Below, one piece after another: positions 1 to 8,430 of a stretch of 36,190 bases of DNA. Position numbers and translations under genes: made by a program. Position 1 is the stretch's first letter; the number at the start of each line of letters is the position of its first letter. Below the pieces are notes generated by a model. The model saw only the letters and a list, made by a program, of their open reading frames with translations, ran no database searches and was not told where the DNA came from. Source of the DNA: Rhodocyclaceae bacterium (lineage in GTDB: Bacteria > Pseudomonadota > Gammaproteobacteria > Burkholderiales > Rhodocyclaceae); NCBI GenBank assembly GCA_016791105.1, contig JAEUNM010000099.1, forward strand, positions 1-36,190. The letters run 5' to 3'.

Positions 1-6
1 TACTGG

Positions 7-42
7 ATGCTATGCAGCATGCCACTGCATGTTGCATAGCAT
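7..42. repeat. Long hairpin (16-bp stem, 4-nt loop)
   Basis: Positions 7-22 are complementary to 27-42 around a CACT loop (23-26). The only DNA mismatch is G17 opposite T32, which would be a G-U pair in a plus-strand RNA, so the stem is continuous in RNA. No T-run follows on either strand, so a classic intrinsic terminator is not supported. It could be a terminator without a U-tract, a protein-binding palindrome or the end of a repeat whose other part lies outside the window. Confidence 0.6.
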
Positions 43-310
43 GGGTTGAACTGAACCGCGGGCCACGGAGATCGGCGGTTCAGCTCTGCTCTTGGGATTT
101 GAATCGGCCTGCCCGCGGCGTTGTGGGGTGGGCGCCGGGGAAATGCGGCTGAACACGCTCGAAATGCTCATAGACCGGACCACCTGCGCAGGTTAACTCG
201 ACTGACCGGAGTATGCCTGACGTCGCCTAGCGGAGCAATCCCCGGAAGGCGCGCAGGCACCAGCGCGCGGCACCTCGATCAAGAGCCGCGATGGCTTGCC
301 GGCACTCGAC

Positions 311-352
311 GGGAACGGGAAACCGGGGTCAGGGAACGGGAAACCGGGGTCA
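311..352. repeat. Perfect tandem duplication of a 21-bp unit
   Basis: Two identical 21-bp copies lie back to back at 311-331 and 332-352. Each begins GGGAACGGG and ends GGGGTCA. The second copy runs straight into the left arm of the inverted-repeat element at 346-432, so the GGGGTCA end has been duplicated. Both copies are in non-coding DNA. Confidence 0.9.
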
Positions 353-432
353 GAGTGAAGTAATTTCCATTTGCAAGCTCGGTAGGAGCCGCCTGTTTCG
401 GTTGTCGCACCAAAATACCTCACTCTGACCCC
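346..432. mobile_element. Short palindromic element resembling RAYT/IS200-type REP elements
   Basis: GGGGTCAGAGTG at 346-357 is the exact reverse complement of CACTCTGACCCC at 421-432. The similarity extends inwards with mismatches (GAAGTAATTT against AAAATACCTC), giving arms of about 20 bp and a total of 87 bp. This end sequence is familiar to me from elements flanking Y1 (IS200-like, RAYT) transposase genes in beta- and gammaproteobacteria. No transposase is present, so this would be a non-autonomous copy or a remnant. The family name comes from recall, not from a search. Confidence 0.6.
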
Positions 433-593
433 ATTTTCTTTCCTCGTGGAGAGGTGCTCGCGGATAGGCAATGCGGCTGCGGCGCTCCCGTTCTGGTGCG
501 GCGAAGCGATGAGATTACGCGGTCGCCCAGGGGCGGTTGAATTGCCATATGCGGCGCAATGTGCGCTGGTTTCGGGAATGAAGTGGCGCGCGC

Positions 594-1003
594 GGGGTTG
601 ATAAGCCCGCGGTGGCGTCGCTTGCTTGGGGCGCTTGAACGCTCGCATACGGCGGATTGCGCTTCGCTTATCCGCCCTACGGTCGGTGGCTCGGGACGGG
701 GCAGGCCGATTGCGCGGCGCGGGTGGCCCCTTTGTCGGGCACGGGCAGGATTGCGATGCGGTGGGTAAGCACGCCTGCCATGAATGGGTGGAAAACCTTC
801 ACGGACGCCGGTTCCGCGCGCTTGCACCCTTTGGCTGACGCGTAAGCTGGGTGTTGGGCCAAGCGGCTGTCCGGCACCATGCCGGTTGGTCCGCTGACGG
901 GCGCGCATCTGCAGTGCGGTGCAAAACCACCCAAGCGCCAAATCGCGCCGGACGCGAGCATTCAAGCCCCAAAGCGCCCACTTCCGCCACCGGTTTATCA
1001 ACC
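594..1003. repeat. ~410-bp segment bounded by diverged ~75-bp inverted repeats
   Basis: The plus strand from about 594 to 668 and the minus strand from about 1003 to 931 share ordered blocks: GGTTGATAA, GGTGGCG, TTGGGG, CTTGAA, GCTCGC, CGGCG, GATT and GCGCTT. They face inwards, so the segment looks like a MITE-like unit or two opposed copies of one dispersed repeat. Open frames inside it are low-complexity, Arg/Pro/Ala-rich and lack recognisable domains or ribosome-binding sites, so I do not call genes here. Confidence 0.55.
648..681. repeat. REP-like palindrome
   Basis: GGCGGAT (651-657) and ATCCGCC (670-676) form inverted arms around TGCGCTTCGCTT, flanked by ATAC and CTACGG. This matches a common class of proteobacterial extragenic palindromes (GGCGGATxxxGCxxxATCCGCCCTACGG type). 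It lies within the left arm of the 594-1003 repeat segment. Confidence 0.6.
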
Positions 1004-1119
1004 GCATGCACGCCGGCGGGCTCGAGGGAACCGGCACGGGTTCCGCCATGCGAAGCGGTCTAACTGCCCCCGACCGTATTTCCATCTGCGTCGCGCATGC
1101 TTGCGCAAAGCCCGGTTTA

Positions 1120-1147
1120 ACATCTGATGTCAAGGTTAATAACATCA
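1120..1147. promoter_or_regulatory. Possible VapBC operator
   Basis: ACATC-T-GATGT (1120-1130) is a perfect palindrome with a central T. A further ACATCA (1142-1147) pairs as an inverted repeat with TGATGT (1125-1130). The cluster ends seven bases before the vapB start, where VapB-family RHH antitoxins usually bind to autoregulate. This is inferred from position and symmetry only. Confidence 0.35.
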
Positions 1148-1153
1148 CGCATC

Positions 1154-1396
1154 ATGCGTACCACGATAGACATCGACGATCCGATTCTGAACGATTTGAA
1201 GCGGCCGCAACAGAGCAGCGGGAAATCGCCCGGACGCTTGGTATCGGACCTTCTGGCGCAGGCGCTGGCAGCGGCCGAGGCGGATGCCACGTCCGCGGCA
1301 CCTGCTCTCACGTGGCATAGCAAGCCGATGCACGCGAAGGTGGAGATTGCGGACAAGCACGCTCTGCTCGATGCAAAGGGCGAGCGGCCGGCGTGA
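1154..1396 (+). CDS. vapB: VapB-type antitoxin
   Basis: 80-residue protein beginning MRTTIDIDD, the N-terminal beta-strand and start of a ribbon-helix-helix fold seen in VapB antitoxins. It continues with LKRPQQSSGKSPGRLVSDLL, which resembles the helix-turn-helix part of this family. VapB binds and neutralises the VapC nuclease through its C-terminal tail and represses its own operon as a complex. I chose the ATG at 1154 because homology starts there; an in-frame start 27 bases upstream adds residues unlike the family. The stop codon overlaps the GTG start of the toxin gene by four bases (GTGA), indicating translational coupling. No strong Shine-Dalgarno sequence is visible. Confidence 0.8.
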   Translation: MRTTIDIDDPILNDLKRPQQSSGKSPGRLVSDLLAQALAAAEADATSAAPALTWHSKPMHAKVEIADKHALLDAKGERPA

Positions 1397-1830
1397 GTTT
1401 CGGAATTCACGTCAATATTCTGCGTTGCGCCAGCGACGCGACGAATTCTCGCTACGACAAGGCATCCGAATTCATGCGGCGATGTGCGACGGGCAAGGAC
1501 GTGTTCTGCCTGGTCTGGGTCACGCTGATGAGTTACTTGCGCATGGCCACGCACGCGTCCATTTTCGCTACACCGCGTACAGCGCTGGAGGCGGCGGCAA
1601 ATGTGCAGGCGCTATTGAACCTTCCGCACTGCCGCGCGCAGGGAGACGACGATGGGTTTTGGGCGATTTATCGGGAGGTAATGGGAGTAGTGCCGGCACG
1701 CGGCAATCTGGCCCCGGACGCCCATCTCGCTGCCGTCCTCCGCCAGCATGGGGTCGCCAGGCTGTACAAGGACGACCGCGATTTTCGCAAAATCGATTTC
1801 CTGCAGGTGGTCGATCCGCTGGCGGATTGA
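1393..1830 (+). CDS. vapC: VapC-type PIN-domain toxin, first catalytic Asp replaced by His
   Basis: 145-residue PIN-domain protein, the usual length for VapC. VapC toxins are Mg-dependent RNases that cut tRNA or rRNA. Family features visible are the N-terminal hydrophobic strand (FGIHVNIL), SYLRMATH in the middle, GFW, GNLAPDAHLAAV (Asp109) and KDDRDF (Asp127-130) near the end. In the family the first strand carries a catalytic Asp (usually written D-x-N); here that position is His6 (codon CAC, one base from GAC). Metal binding is therefore probably impaired and the toxin may be inactive or attenuated. Translation begins at GTG, overlapping the vapB stop. A sequencing error at this base cannot be excluded. 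Confidence 0.8.
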   Translation: MSFGIHVNILRCASDATNSRYDKASEFMRRCATGKDVFCLVWVTLMSYLRMATHASIFATPRTALEAAANVQALLNLPHCRAQGDDDGFWAIYREVMGVVPARGNLAPDAHLAAVLRQHGVARLYKDDRDFRKIDFLQVVDPLAD

Positions 1831-2241
1831 CCTCTCCCGTCCGAACCTTTTCTGTCGGACTTGCCGGACTTTTACGCACCCGATCCGCGCCAGCAGGCCA
1901 ATGGCCGTAAGGCAAGCGCTCGGATAGACGGCTTAGCACCGGCATAAGCGACGCGCAGCATCGGCATAAGCGACGCGCAGCACCGGCATAAGCGACGCGC
2001 AGCAGCGGCTGGCAAGCAAGACGCCCAGGTCCGGCGCCGGTTCGCACATTGCCGCGCCAGCGGCATGGCGGCGCACAGCAATTTTCGGCCGGCCATGATT
2101 TTGCGTGCCTTTGCGTGCAAGCTCGACTAACATCGGGCCTCAGCGGCGGTGGAATCAGGCGACAGGGCGGTTCGAAGGCGGTGCCGGGCGTCCAGACTTT
2201 TAGCGCCATCGGCAAACCTCAACCGTAATCGAGAGGGCGAA
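1831..2241. other. Intergenic region upstream of the CheB/CheR-GGDEF-EAL gene
   Basis: About 410 bases without a convincing gene. It holds the 22-bp tandem repeats at 1935-2000. GAGAGGG at about 2231-2237 serves as ribosome-binding site for the next gene. I see no clear sigma-70 promoter pair and no terminator after vapC. Confidence 0.5.
1935..2000. repeat. Three tandem copies of a 22-bp repeat
   Basis: Copies lie at 1935-1956, 1957-1978 and 1979-2000. The second differs from the others by one base (T for C at its fifth position). The unit contains GGCATAAGCGACGCGC. A 22-bp period is about two helical turns, so the same face of DNA is presented each time, as in arrays of regulator sites; it is not a multiple of three and no gene spans it. 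The array sits about 240 bp upstream of the CheB-CheR-GGDEF-EAL gene. Confidence 0.85.
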
Positions 2242-5200
2242 ATGGGACGCAAAACCACCCCTTCAGACAACCCGGCCTTGGAAGAACCGGGCGGCTTGCC
2301 CGCTGCGGGCGACACCGAAATCGCCGATAGCGCCGGAAGCGCCAGCGACGGCGCGCCCGCGCTCGATTTTCCGATCGTCGGCATAGGCGCTTCGGCCGGC
2401 GGTCTGGAAGCACTCAAACAGTTTTTTACGGCCATGCCGCCACTTACCGGCGTGGCTTTCGTGCTCATCCAGCACCTCGATCCGAATCACCAGAGCCTCA
2501 TGGCCGACCTGCTCGCCAAATACACGAGCATGCCGGTTGCCCAGGCCGACGACGGCATGCTGGTCGAACCCGACCACGTGTATGTAATTCCGCCCAATCA
2601 TTACCTGTCTCTCGACGGCGGCCGCCTGCACCTGAGCACGCCGACCGAGCGGCGCGGCATGCGCATGCCGATAGACCACTTCCTGCGCTCGCTGGCCGAA
2701 GACCTGCTGGAAAAGGCGATTTGCGTCATCCTGTCCGGCACCGGCAGCGACGGTACGCTGGGCCTGCGCGAAATCAAGGGCCACGGCGGCATGACCATGG
2801 TGCAGGAGCCGACCACCGCCCAGTATGACGGCATGCCGCACAGCGCGCTCGCCACCGGCCTGGTGGATTACCGCTTGCCCGTGGATGGAATGCCCGAAGC
2901 GCTGTTGCGCTACGTGCGCCATTCCTACGTGCGCGGCGAAATTCCGCGCGACGCCGTGGCCATCGAAGCCGCGGACGATCTGAGCGCCATCATCACCGCC
3001 ATACGCACACGCACCGGTCACGATTTCCGGCATTACAAGAAAGGCACGCTAGGCCGCCGCATCGCGCGCCGCATGGGCCTCGCCGCCACGGAGAGCATGC
3101 GCGAGTACCTGAATCTGCTGCGCAATTCGGAAGACGAAGTGCACAAGCTGGTGCGCGACCTGCTGATCAGCGTAACCAGTTTTTTCCGCGAGCCGGCGGC
3201 GTTCGAAATGCTCGCCGCGCACATCGTGCCGCCGCTCGTGGAGCGCGCCCTCCCGGAAGAACCCTTGCGCATCTGGGTGCCCGGCTGCGCCAGCGGCGAA
3301 GAGGCGTATTCGCTCGCCATGCTGTTCATGGACGGCATACGCCGCGGCGGCAAACAGGTCGGCTTGCAGATATTCGCCACCGACATCGATGCGCAAGCGC
3401 TCGAAGTGGCGCGCGCCGGAATTTACCCGGTGTCGGCGGCATCCGAACTGCCGGGCGAATTTCTGCGCCAGTTTTTCACGCGCGATGGCGACCACGTGGC
3501 GGTCAATAAGTCGGTGCGCGAGCAAGTCATATTCGCGCAGCAAAACCTGATTACCGACCCGCCGTTTTCGCGCCTCGATCTGATCAGTTGCCGCAATCTG
3601 CTCATATACCTGGATAACGAAATACAGACCCGCGTGGTACGCCTGTTCCACTTCGCGTTGCGCGAGGGCGGCTACCTGTTCCTGGGCAATTCGGAAACCA
3701 TAGGCCAGCGTGCCGACATGTTCCGCACGGTATCGAAAAAGTGGCGCGTCTATCGCCGCCTGTCGGTGCCGCCGGAAGTACGCGGCCCCGACTATTACTC
3801 GGTAGCCAACGACAGCCGCACCGCTTCACCGCGCGCGGGCACCGCACGCGCGTCCACCATTGTGCGCAACCGCCTCGGCGAACGTGTCGAGGACAAACTG
3901 TTGAAGGAATATGCACCCGCCGCGGTGCTGGTCGATCGCGCCGGCGAAGCCATCTATTACCACGGCAACACGGCGGATTTTCTGGAAATTCCGCCCGGCA
4001 CCGCCACGCACGACGTGCTGGCACTGGCGCGCGACGGTTTGCGCACCGCCTTGCGCGCCGCGCTGCAAAAAGCCACGCGCGACAAAATCGTGACCGAAGC
4101 GCGGCGCATCGCCATGAGAGGGCGCGAAGGCGAGCGCAAGGTACGCCTGACGATATGGCCGGTGGATGAAAACGAAGGCACTTTCCTGATCTGTTTCGAC
4201 GACGAAAAGGATCCGGGCCCGGCACCCAAGGTGCGCGAGGGCGAACAGGCCCTCGTCACCCAGCTCGAATACGAACTGAAAGCCACGCGAGAAGATTTGC
4301 AGACCACCATAGAAGAGGTGGAAACGGCCAACGAGGAACTCAAGGCGGCCAACGAAGAAGTCATGTCCATGAACGAGGAACTCCAGTCCACCAATGAAGA
4401 ACTGGAAACCTCCAAGGAAGAACTGCAGTCGCTCAACGAAGAACTGTCCACGGTCAATAACCAGTTGCTGGACAAGGTGCACGAGCTGGAGGCGGCCAAT
4501 AACGACCTCGCCAACCTGCTCACCAGCACGGAAATCGCCACCATCTTTCTCGACGCCGAATGTCGCGTGCGCCGCTACACCCCGCCCGCGACGCGCATGT
4601 TCGCGCTGATCGAAGCCGACCTCGGCCGTCCAATCGGGGATGTGGCGCAGCGCTTCCGCAATGGCGTGATGACCGATCTGTGCCGCCAGGTGCTCAGTTC
4701 CCTCAAGCCGTTTCAAGAGGAGGTGCGTGGCAATGACGGCAATCATTTCCTGTTGCGCATCCTGCCTTACCGCACCACGGATAACCGCATCGACGGCGTC
4801 GTCATCACCTTTTCCGACATTACGGAAATCAAACAGGCCTACGCCGAGGCCGAAGTGCGCGAACGCCACCTGCACATCGTCGCCGATTCCCTGCCGGCTC
4901 TGATTGCGCACGTAGACATGCAACACCGCTTCCGCTTTGTGAATGGCGCCTATGAGCGCTGGTTCGGCATACCGAAACGAAAAATTCTGGGCGAACCGCT
5001 GTGCACGGTTTTCGGCGCCATGGCCTATGAAAATTTATGCCCGTATCTGGAACAGGCAACCTCCGGCAAAACGGTCGAAGCGACGGTGCGGCTACGCCAC
5101 GAAACCCTGGGCGAGCGCGAGGTCACGCTGACCTGGGTACCCGAAATAGGCAGCGACCGCAAAGTGGAAGGCTTTTATTCGCTCATCCACGATGTAACTG

Positions 5201-6900
5201 AACAGAAAAAGGCTGAGCGCCGCCTGCTCGCGGCCGACGTGGTGTTCCGCAGCACCACCGAAGCAGCCGCCATACTCGATGACGCGGGACATTTTTCGGC
5301 AGTCAATCCGGCCTTCGAAAAAGTCACCGGCTACAGTTTCAACCAGTGCAGCGGCGAAAGCTGGGAAATCATGGTGTCCGAACGCGGCGCGCCGGACATG
5401 GTGAGCGCCACCTGGGGCAGCGTGCGCACCAATGCCGGCTGGCGCGGCGAGGCCTGGCTGCGCCGCCGCAACGGCGAAATTTTTGCGGCCTGGGTCACCA
5501 TAGACGAAATTCGTCCGCTGAGCGGCGGCGCACGCGGTTACGTGGCGGTATTCGCCGACATCAGCACGGTCAAGGAATCCGAAAAGCGGCTGGAATTTCT
5601 GGCCCACCACGACCCGCTCACGGGCCTGTCGAACCGCTTCATGTTCCACGAGCGCGTCACCCACGTGCTCACCCGGGTGTCGCGGCAGAACCGCCTGATG
5701 GCGCTGTTGTACCTGGACCTGGATGGCTTCAAGAACGTGAACGACAGTTATGGCCACGAGGTAGGCGACCAATTGCTAATCGCCGCGGCCAACCGGCTCA
5801 AATCCTGCGTGCGCGCCGAGGACACGCTGGCCCGCCTGGGCGGCGACGAATTTGCGATCCTGCTCGAAGAAATATCCGAGCCCTGGGGCGCCTCGCTGGT
5901 GGCAGACAAAATCATCGAATCCATGCGCACCGCCTTCGTCGCCGAAGGACACGAACTGATACTGGGTGTGAGTGTCGGCATCAGCGTATTTCCGGGTGAC
6001 GGAAATGACGCCGCCACCCTCATCCGCAATGCGGACACGGCCATGTATCGCGCCAAAGAGCGCGGCGGCAACGTGACGCATTTTTACACCCCGGCGCTCA
6101 CCGAAACCGTGCAGGAGCGGGTTGCGACCGAAAACGCGCTGCGCCGCGCGATGGAACAGAAAGAGTTGGAACTGTACTTCCAGCCCGTCATGGCCATAGG
6201 TTCGGGGCGCATCGTCGGCGCCGAGGCGCTATTGCGCTGGCGCGCACCGGGCCGCGGCATCCTGACGCCTGATCGCTTTCTACCCATCGCGGAACTGTCC
6301 GGCCTCATTGTGCAGGTAGGACAGCATGTGCTGGACCTCACCTGCGCCCAGATCGCGGCCTGGCGCGCCATGGCGCTGCCGCTGCCGCGCATGTCGGTCA
6401 ATGTGTCGGCGCGCCAGTGCATGGACGAGGCATTTCCGGAAACTCTCGCGCAAATTCTCAGCCGACACGGCATAAGCGCCAACACGCTGGATCTGGAAAT
6501 TACCGAAAGCTGCTTTCTCGACAAAGGTTCGGCGCGCAAGGTGTTGCCCGCCATCAAAGCGTTGGGGGTAAGCCTCACGATAGACGACTTCGGCACCGGC
6601 TATTCCACCTTCTTGAGCCTGCGCCAGGAACAGGTCGACTCGATCAAGATCGATCGCGCCTTCGTCGACGAACTGGTGGGCCACAAGGATGGCGGCGCCA
6701 TCGCCCGCGCGGTGATCGTGCTGGGACGCAGCCAGGGTTTGCGCGTAGTGGCGGAAGGCGTGGAAACGCGCGCGCAACTCGACGCGCTGGCCGCAATGCA
6801 GTGCGACGCCTGCCAGGGTTTCCTGGTCGCGCCGCCCATGACGGCGGATCAGTTCCAGACCTGGCTGGAAAAAAGCCGCGAGCGTGTGGACGCCGTCTGA
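2242..6900 (+). CDS. CheB-CheR-PAS-GGDEF-EAL multidomain signalling protein
   Basis: 1552 residues from the ATG at 2242, which follows GAGAGGGCGAA; an in-frame start at 2149 lacks such a site. Domains in order: CheB methylesterase (about 45-225, triad Ser51, His78, Asp170); CheR methyltransferase (about 244-506, SAM loop GCASGEEAYS from 348); a long Glu/Asn-rich coiled coil (about 683-757); three PAS-like domains (about 760-870, 880-990, 1002-1110); GGDEF (about 1122-1280, intact at 1200-1204, with I-site RAED at 1191-1194); EAL (from about 1300, EAL at 1328, DDFGTG at 1448). No transmembrane segment or receiver domain is evident, so it is probably cytosolic. All catalytic motifs look intact, predicting both synthesis and hydrolysis of cyclic di-GMP, gated by PAS sensing. 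No chemoreceptor or other che gene lies nearby, so the targets of the CheB/CheR halves are unknown. Confidence 0.92.
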   Translation: MGRKTTPSDNPALEEPGGLPAAGDTEIADSAGSASDGAPALDFPIVGIGASAGGLEALKQFFTAMPPLTGVAFVLIQHLDPNHQSLMADLLAKYTSMPVAQADDGMLVEPDHVYVIPPNHYLSLDGGRLHLSTPTERRGMRMPIDHFLRSLAEDLLEKAICVILSGTGSDGTLGLREIKGHGGMTMVQEPTTAQYDGMPHSALATGLVDYRLPVDGMPEALLRYVRHSYVRGEIPRDAVAIEAADDLSAIITAIRTRTGHDFRHYKKGTLGRRIARRMGLAATESMREYLNLLRNSEDEVHKLVRDLLISVTSFFREPAAFEMLAAHIVPPLVERALPEEPLRIWVPGCASGEEAYSLAMLFMDGIRRGGKQVGLQIFATDIDAQALEVARAGIYPVSAASELPGEFLRQFFTRDGDHVAVNKSVREQVIFAQQNLITDPPFSRLDLISCRNLLIYLDNEIQTRVVRLFHFALREGGYLFLGNSETIGQRADMFRTVSKKWRVYRRLSVPPEVRGPDYYSVANDSRTASPRAGTARASTIVRNRLGERVEDKLLKEYAPAAVLVDRAGEAIYYHGNTADFLEIPPGTATHDVLALARDGLRTALRAALQKATRDKIVTEARRIAMRGREGERKVRLTIWPVDENEGTFLICFDDEKDPGPAPKVREGEQALVTQLEYELKATREDLQTTIEEVETANEELKAANEEVMSMNEELQSTNEELETSKEELQSLNEELSTVNNQLLDKVHELEAANNDLANLLTSTEIATIFLDAECRVRRYTPPATRMFALIEADLGRPIGDVAQRFRNGVMTDLCRQVLSSLKPFQEEVRGNDGNHFLLRILPYRTTDNRIDGVVITFSDITEIKQAYAEAEVRERHLHIVADSLPALIAHVDMQHRFRFVNGAYERWFGIPKRKILGEPLCTVFGAMAYENLCPYLEQATSGKTVEATVRLRHETLGEREVTLTWVPEIGSDRKVEGFYSLIHDVTEQKKAERRLLAADVVFRSTTEAAAILDDAGHFSAVNPAFEKVTGYSFNQCSGESWEIMVSERGAPDMVSATWGSVRTNAGWRGEAWLRRRNGEIFAAWVTIDEIRPLSGGARGYVAVFADISTVKESEKRLEFLAHHDPLTGLSNRFMFHERVTHVLTRVSRQNRLMALLYLDLDGFKNVNDSYGHEVGDQLLIAAANRLKSCVRAEDTLARLGGDEFAILLEEISEPWGASLVADKIIESMRTAFVAEGHELILGVSVGISVFPGDGNDAATLIRNADTAMYRAKERGGNVTHFYTPALTETVQERVATENALRRAMEQKELELYFQPVMAIGSGRIVGAEALLRWRAPGRGILTPDRFLPIAELSGLIVQVGQHVLDLTCAQIAAWRAMALPLPRMSVNVSARQCMDEAFPETLAQILSRHGISANTLDLEITESCFLDKGSARKVLPAIKALGVSLTIDDFGTGYSTFLSLRQEQVDSIKIDRAFVDELVGHKDGGAIARAVIVLGRSQGLRVVAEGVETRAQLDALAAMQCDACQGFLVAPPMTADQFQTWLEKSRERVDAV

Positions 6901-6922
6901 AGTGCGCGCGCCTTTCTGAAGC

Positions 6923-8161
6923 TCAGGCCGGCGTAAGGCGCAGCCACAGCCAGACGGCGCATATCGACAAACTGGCCAGCGTGACCGGCACCCCGGTGCG
7001 GGCATGGCGGCGCCAGTCCAGGCGCACGCCGCGGCGCGCTGCCGCGTCCACCACGATCATGTTGGCAATGCTGCCGACGATGAACAGATTGCCGGCGAGG
7101 GTGCTGACCAGGGCCAGCACCGGCCCGGCCAGGGCGTGGGTGGCCACCGGCAATAGCAGCATCACCGCCGGCACATTGGAAACCACGTTGGAAAGCCCGA
7201 AGCTGGCCAGGAATAGCGCGCCCGGCTGGTGCAGATCGAAGCCCGCGGCCGCCAGGGCCGCCACGATGTGCGCGCTGGTGCCGGTTTGCTGGAAGGCCGC
7301 ATTCACGACGAACAGGCCCACAAAGAGCACGAGCAGTTCCCAATCCACCAGCCCGAGCATTTGGGTCGAGTGGAATTTGCGGCTCATGAGCAGCACGCCG
7401 GCGGCCGTCAGTGCGACGTGTTCGCGCGGCCAGGGGGCATACAGAAAAGCCAGCAGCAGGGCCAAGGTGACAGCCAGACCTTTGGCGGCCTGCCAGGGGT
7501 CCAGCTTGATTTCGGGCACGTGCGGCTCTGCGGCAGCCGGCGCGGCAGTGTTGGCGGCGCTCCAGCGCCCGCGCTGCTGCAAGGCGATCAATATCCAGGC
7601 CGCGGCCAAGCCCAGCGCCACCGGCAGCAAGGCCTCACGCACATAGCCGCCGAAAGGCAGGCCCAAGGTTTGCCCGATCAGCATGTTCTGTGGATTGCCG
7701 ATCAGCGTGAGCGCCGAGCCGATATTGGCGGCGCAGGCCAGCGCGAGCAGAAAAGGCACGGCATCCAGTCCGCGCCGCCGGCAACTGTCCAGGAGCACCG
7801 GCGCCACCGCCATGCACACGATGTCATTGCTGAATACCGCCGCCAGCAGGCCGACCAGCAAAATGAGCGCGCCCAGCAATTGCGGCGGGGTGAGCGGCAA
7901 TGCGGCGACGCGGCGCGCCACCCAGGTATACACGCCACCCAGGCGCATTTGCGCCGACAACACCATGAACGAAAAAAACAGCACCAGCGTGGGCAGGTGT
8001 ACCGCCGCGGCGGCCTGTTCCACGCTCATGGCGTCCACGCTGATGAGTGCAATCGCCCCAAGCAAGGCCACGCCGGTGCGGTCCAGTTGCAGGAAAGGCA
8101 GGCCGCCCAAAATCATGCCGGCATAGACGACGCAAAAAATCGCGATGGTGAGCGTGGTCAT
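6923..8161 (-). CDS. SLC13/ArsB-like (ion transporter superfamily) membrane transporter
   Basis: 412-residue, very hydrophobic protein with roughly ten or more predicted membrane segments in two halves. The motifs VFSNDIVCM and LIGNPQNMLIG, with a matching SNVVSNVPAVML in the second half, are the paired re-entrant loop signatures of the ArsB/NhaD/SLC13 ion transporter superfamily. The substrate cannot be read from sequence; members move arsenite, Na+/H+, sulfate or dicarboxylates. It converges with the upstream signalling gene with 22 bases between stop codons. Its own start has no strong ribosome-binding site, and 269 bases separate it from hipA, so it is probably transcribed separately. Confidence 0.8.
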   Translation of the reverse strand: MTTLTIAIFCVVYAGMILGGLPFLQLDRTGVALLGAIALISVDAMSVEQAAAAVHLPTLVLFFSFMVLSAQMRLGGVYTWVARRVAALPLTPPQLLGALILLVGLLAAVFSNDIVCMAVAPVLLDSCRRRGLDAVPFLLALACAANIGSALTLIGNPQNMLIGQTLGLPFGGYVREALLPVALGLAAAWILIALQQRGRWSAANTAAPAAAEPHVPEIKLDPWQAAKGLAVTLALLLAFLYAPWPREHVALTAAGVLLMSRKFHSTQMLGLVDWELLVLFVGLFVVNAAFQQTGTSAHIVAALAAAGFDLHQPGALFLASFGLSNVVSNVPAVMLLLPVATHALAGPVLALVSTLAGNLFIVGSIANMIVVDAAARRGVRLDWRRHARTGVPVTLASLSICAVWLWLRLTPA

Positions 8162-8430
8162 GTGGGCTTTTTGGTTCGGGCGGGCAAATGCTGCTCTTGC
8201 GGCAATGCGCCCGCTTTCCGGGCACGCGCAAAGGGCGGCTTCGCGGCAGCGCGATGCGCCGTCAGACAGCCGCGCCGGCGCATGGCAATGGTTGGCAAGG
8301 GTTTTTACGATTCACGACGTGAGCCCGGATCACGCCGCGGTGTGCGACGCGGCCGCCATCAAAACATCGGCATGGCGGCAGGTCAAGCCGTGTCCGGCAG
8401 CAAGGCCGGTCTAGTCGTGGCCCGCGGCAG

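Larger units (their letters stand above)
1..1153. other. Gene-free, repeat-rich region
   Basis: Apart from the hairpin, tandem duplication, RAYT-like element, REP palindrome and inverted-repeat segment listed separately, I see nothing in this stretch that I can call. Every open frame in it is compositionally biased and overlaps others on both strands. It looks like a decayed or repeat-collecting intergenic zone upstream of vapBC. Confidence 0.6.

Noticed and set aside
420..1148. Long minus-strand open frame across the repeat region
   Set aside because: Arg/Pro/Ala-rich, no domain, no ribosome site, overlaps several repeats and other frames; typical of spurious frames in GC-rich DNA.
3826..4926. 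366-residue minus-strand open frame
   Set aside because: Antisense to the CheB/CheR protein's coiled-coil region; composition mirrors the repeated Glu codons of the sense strand.
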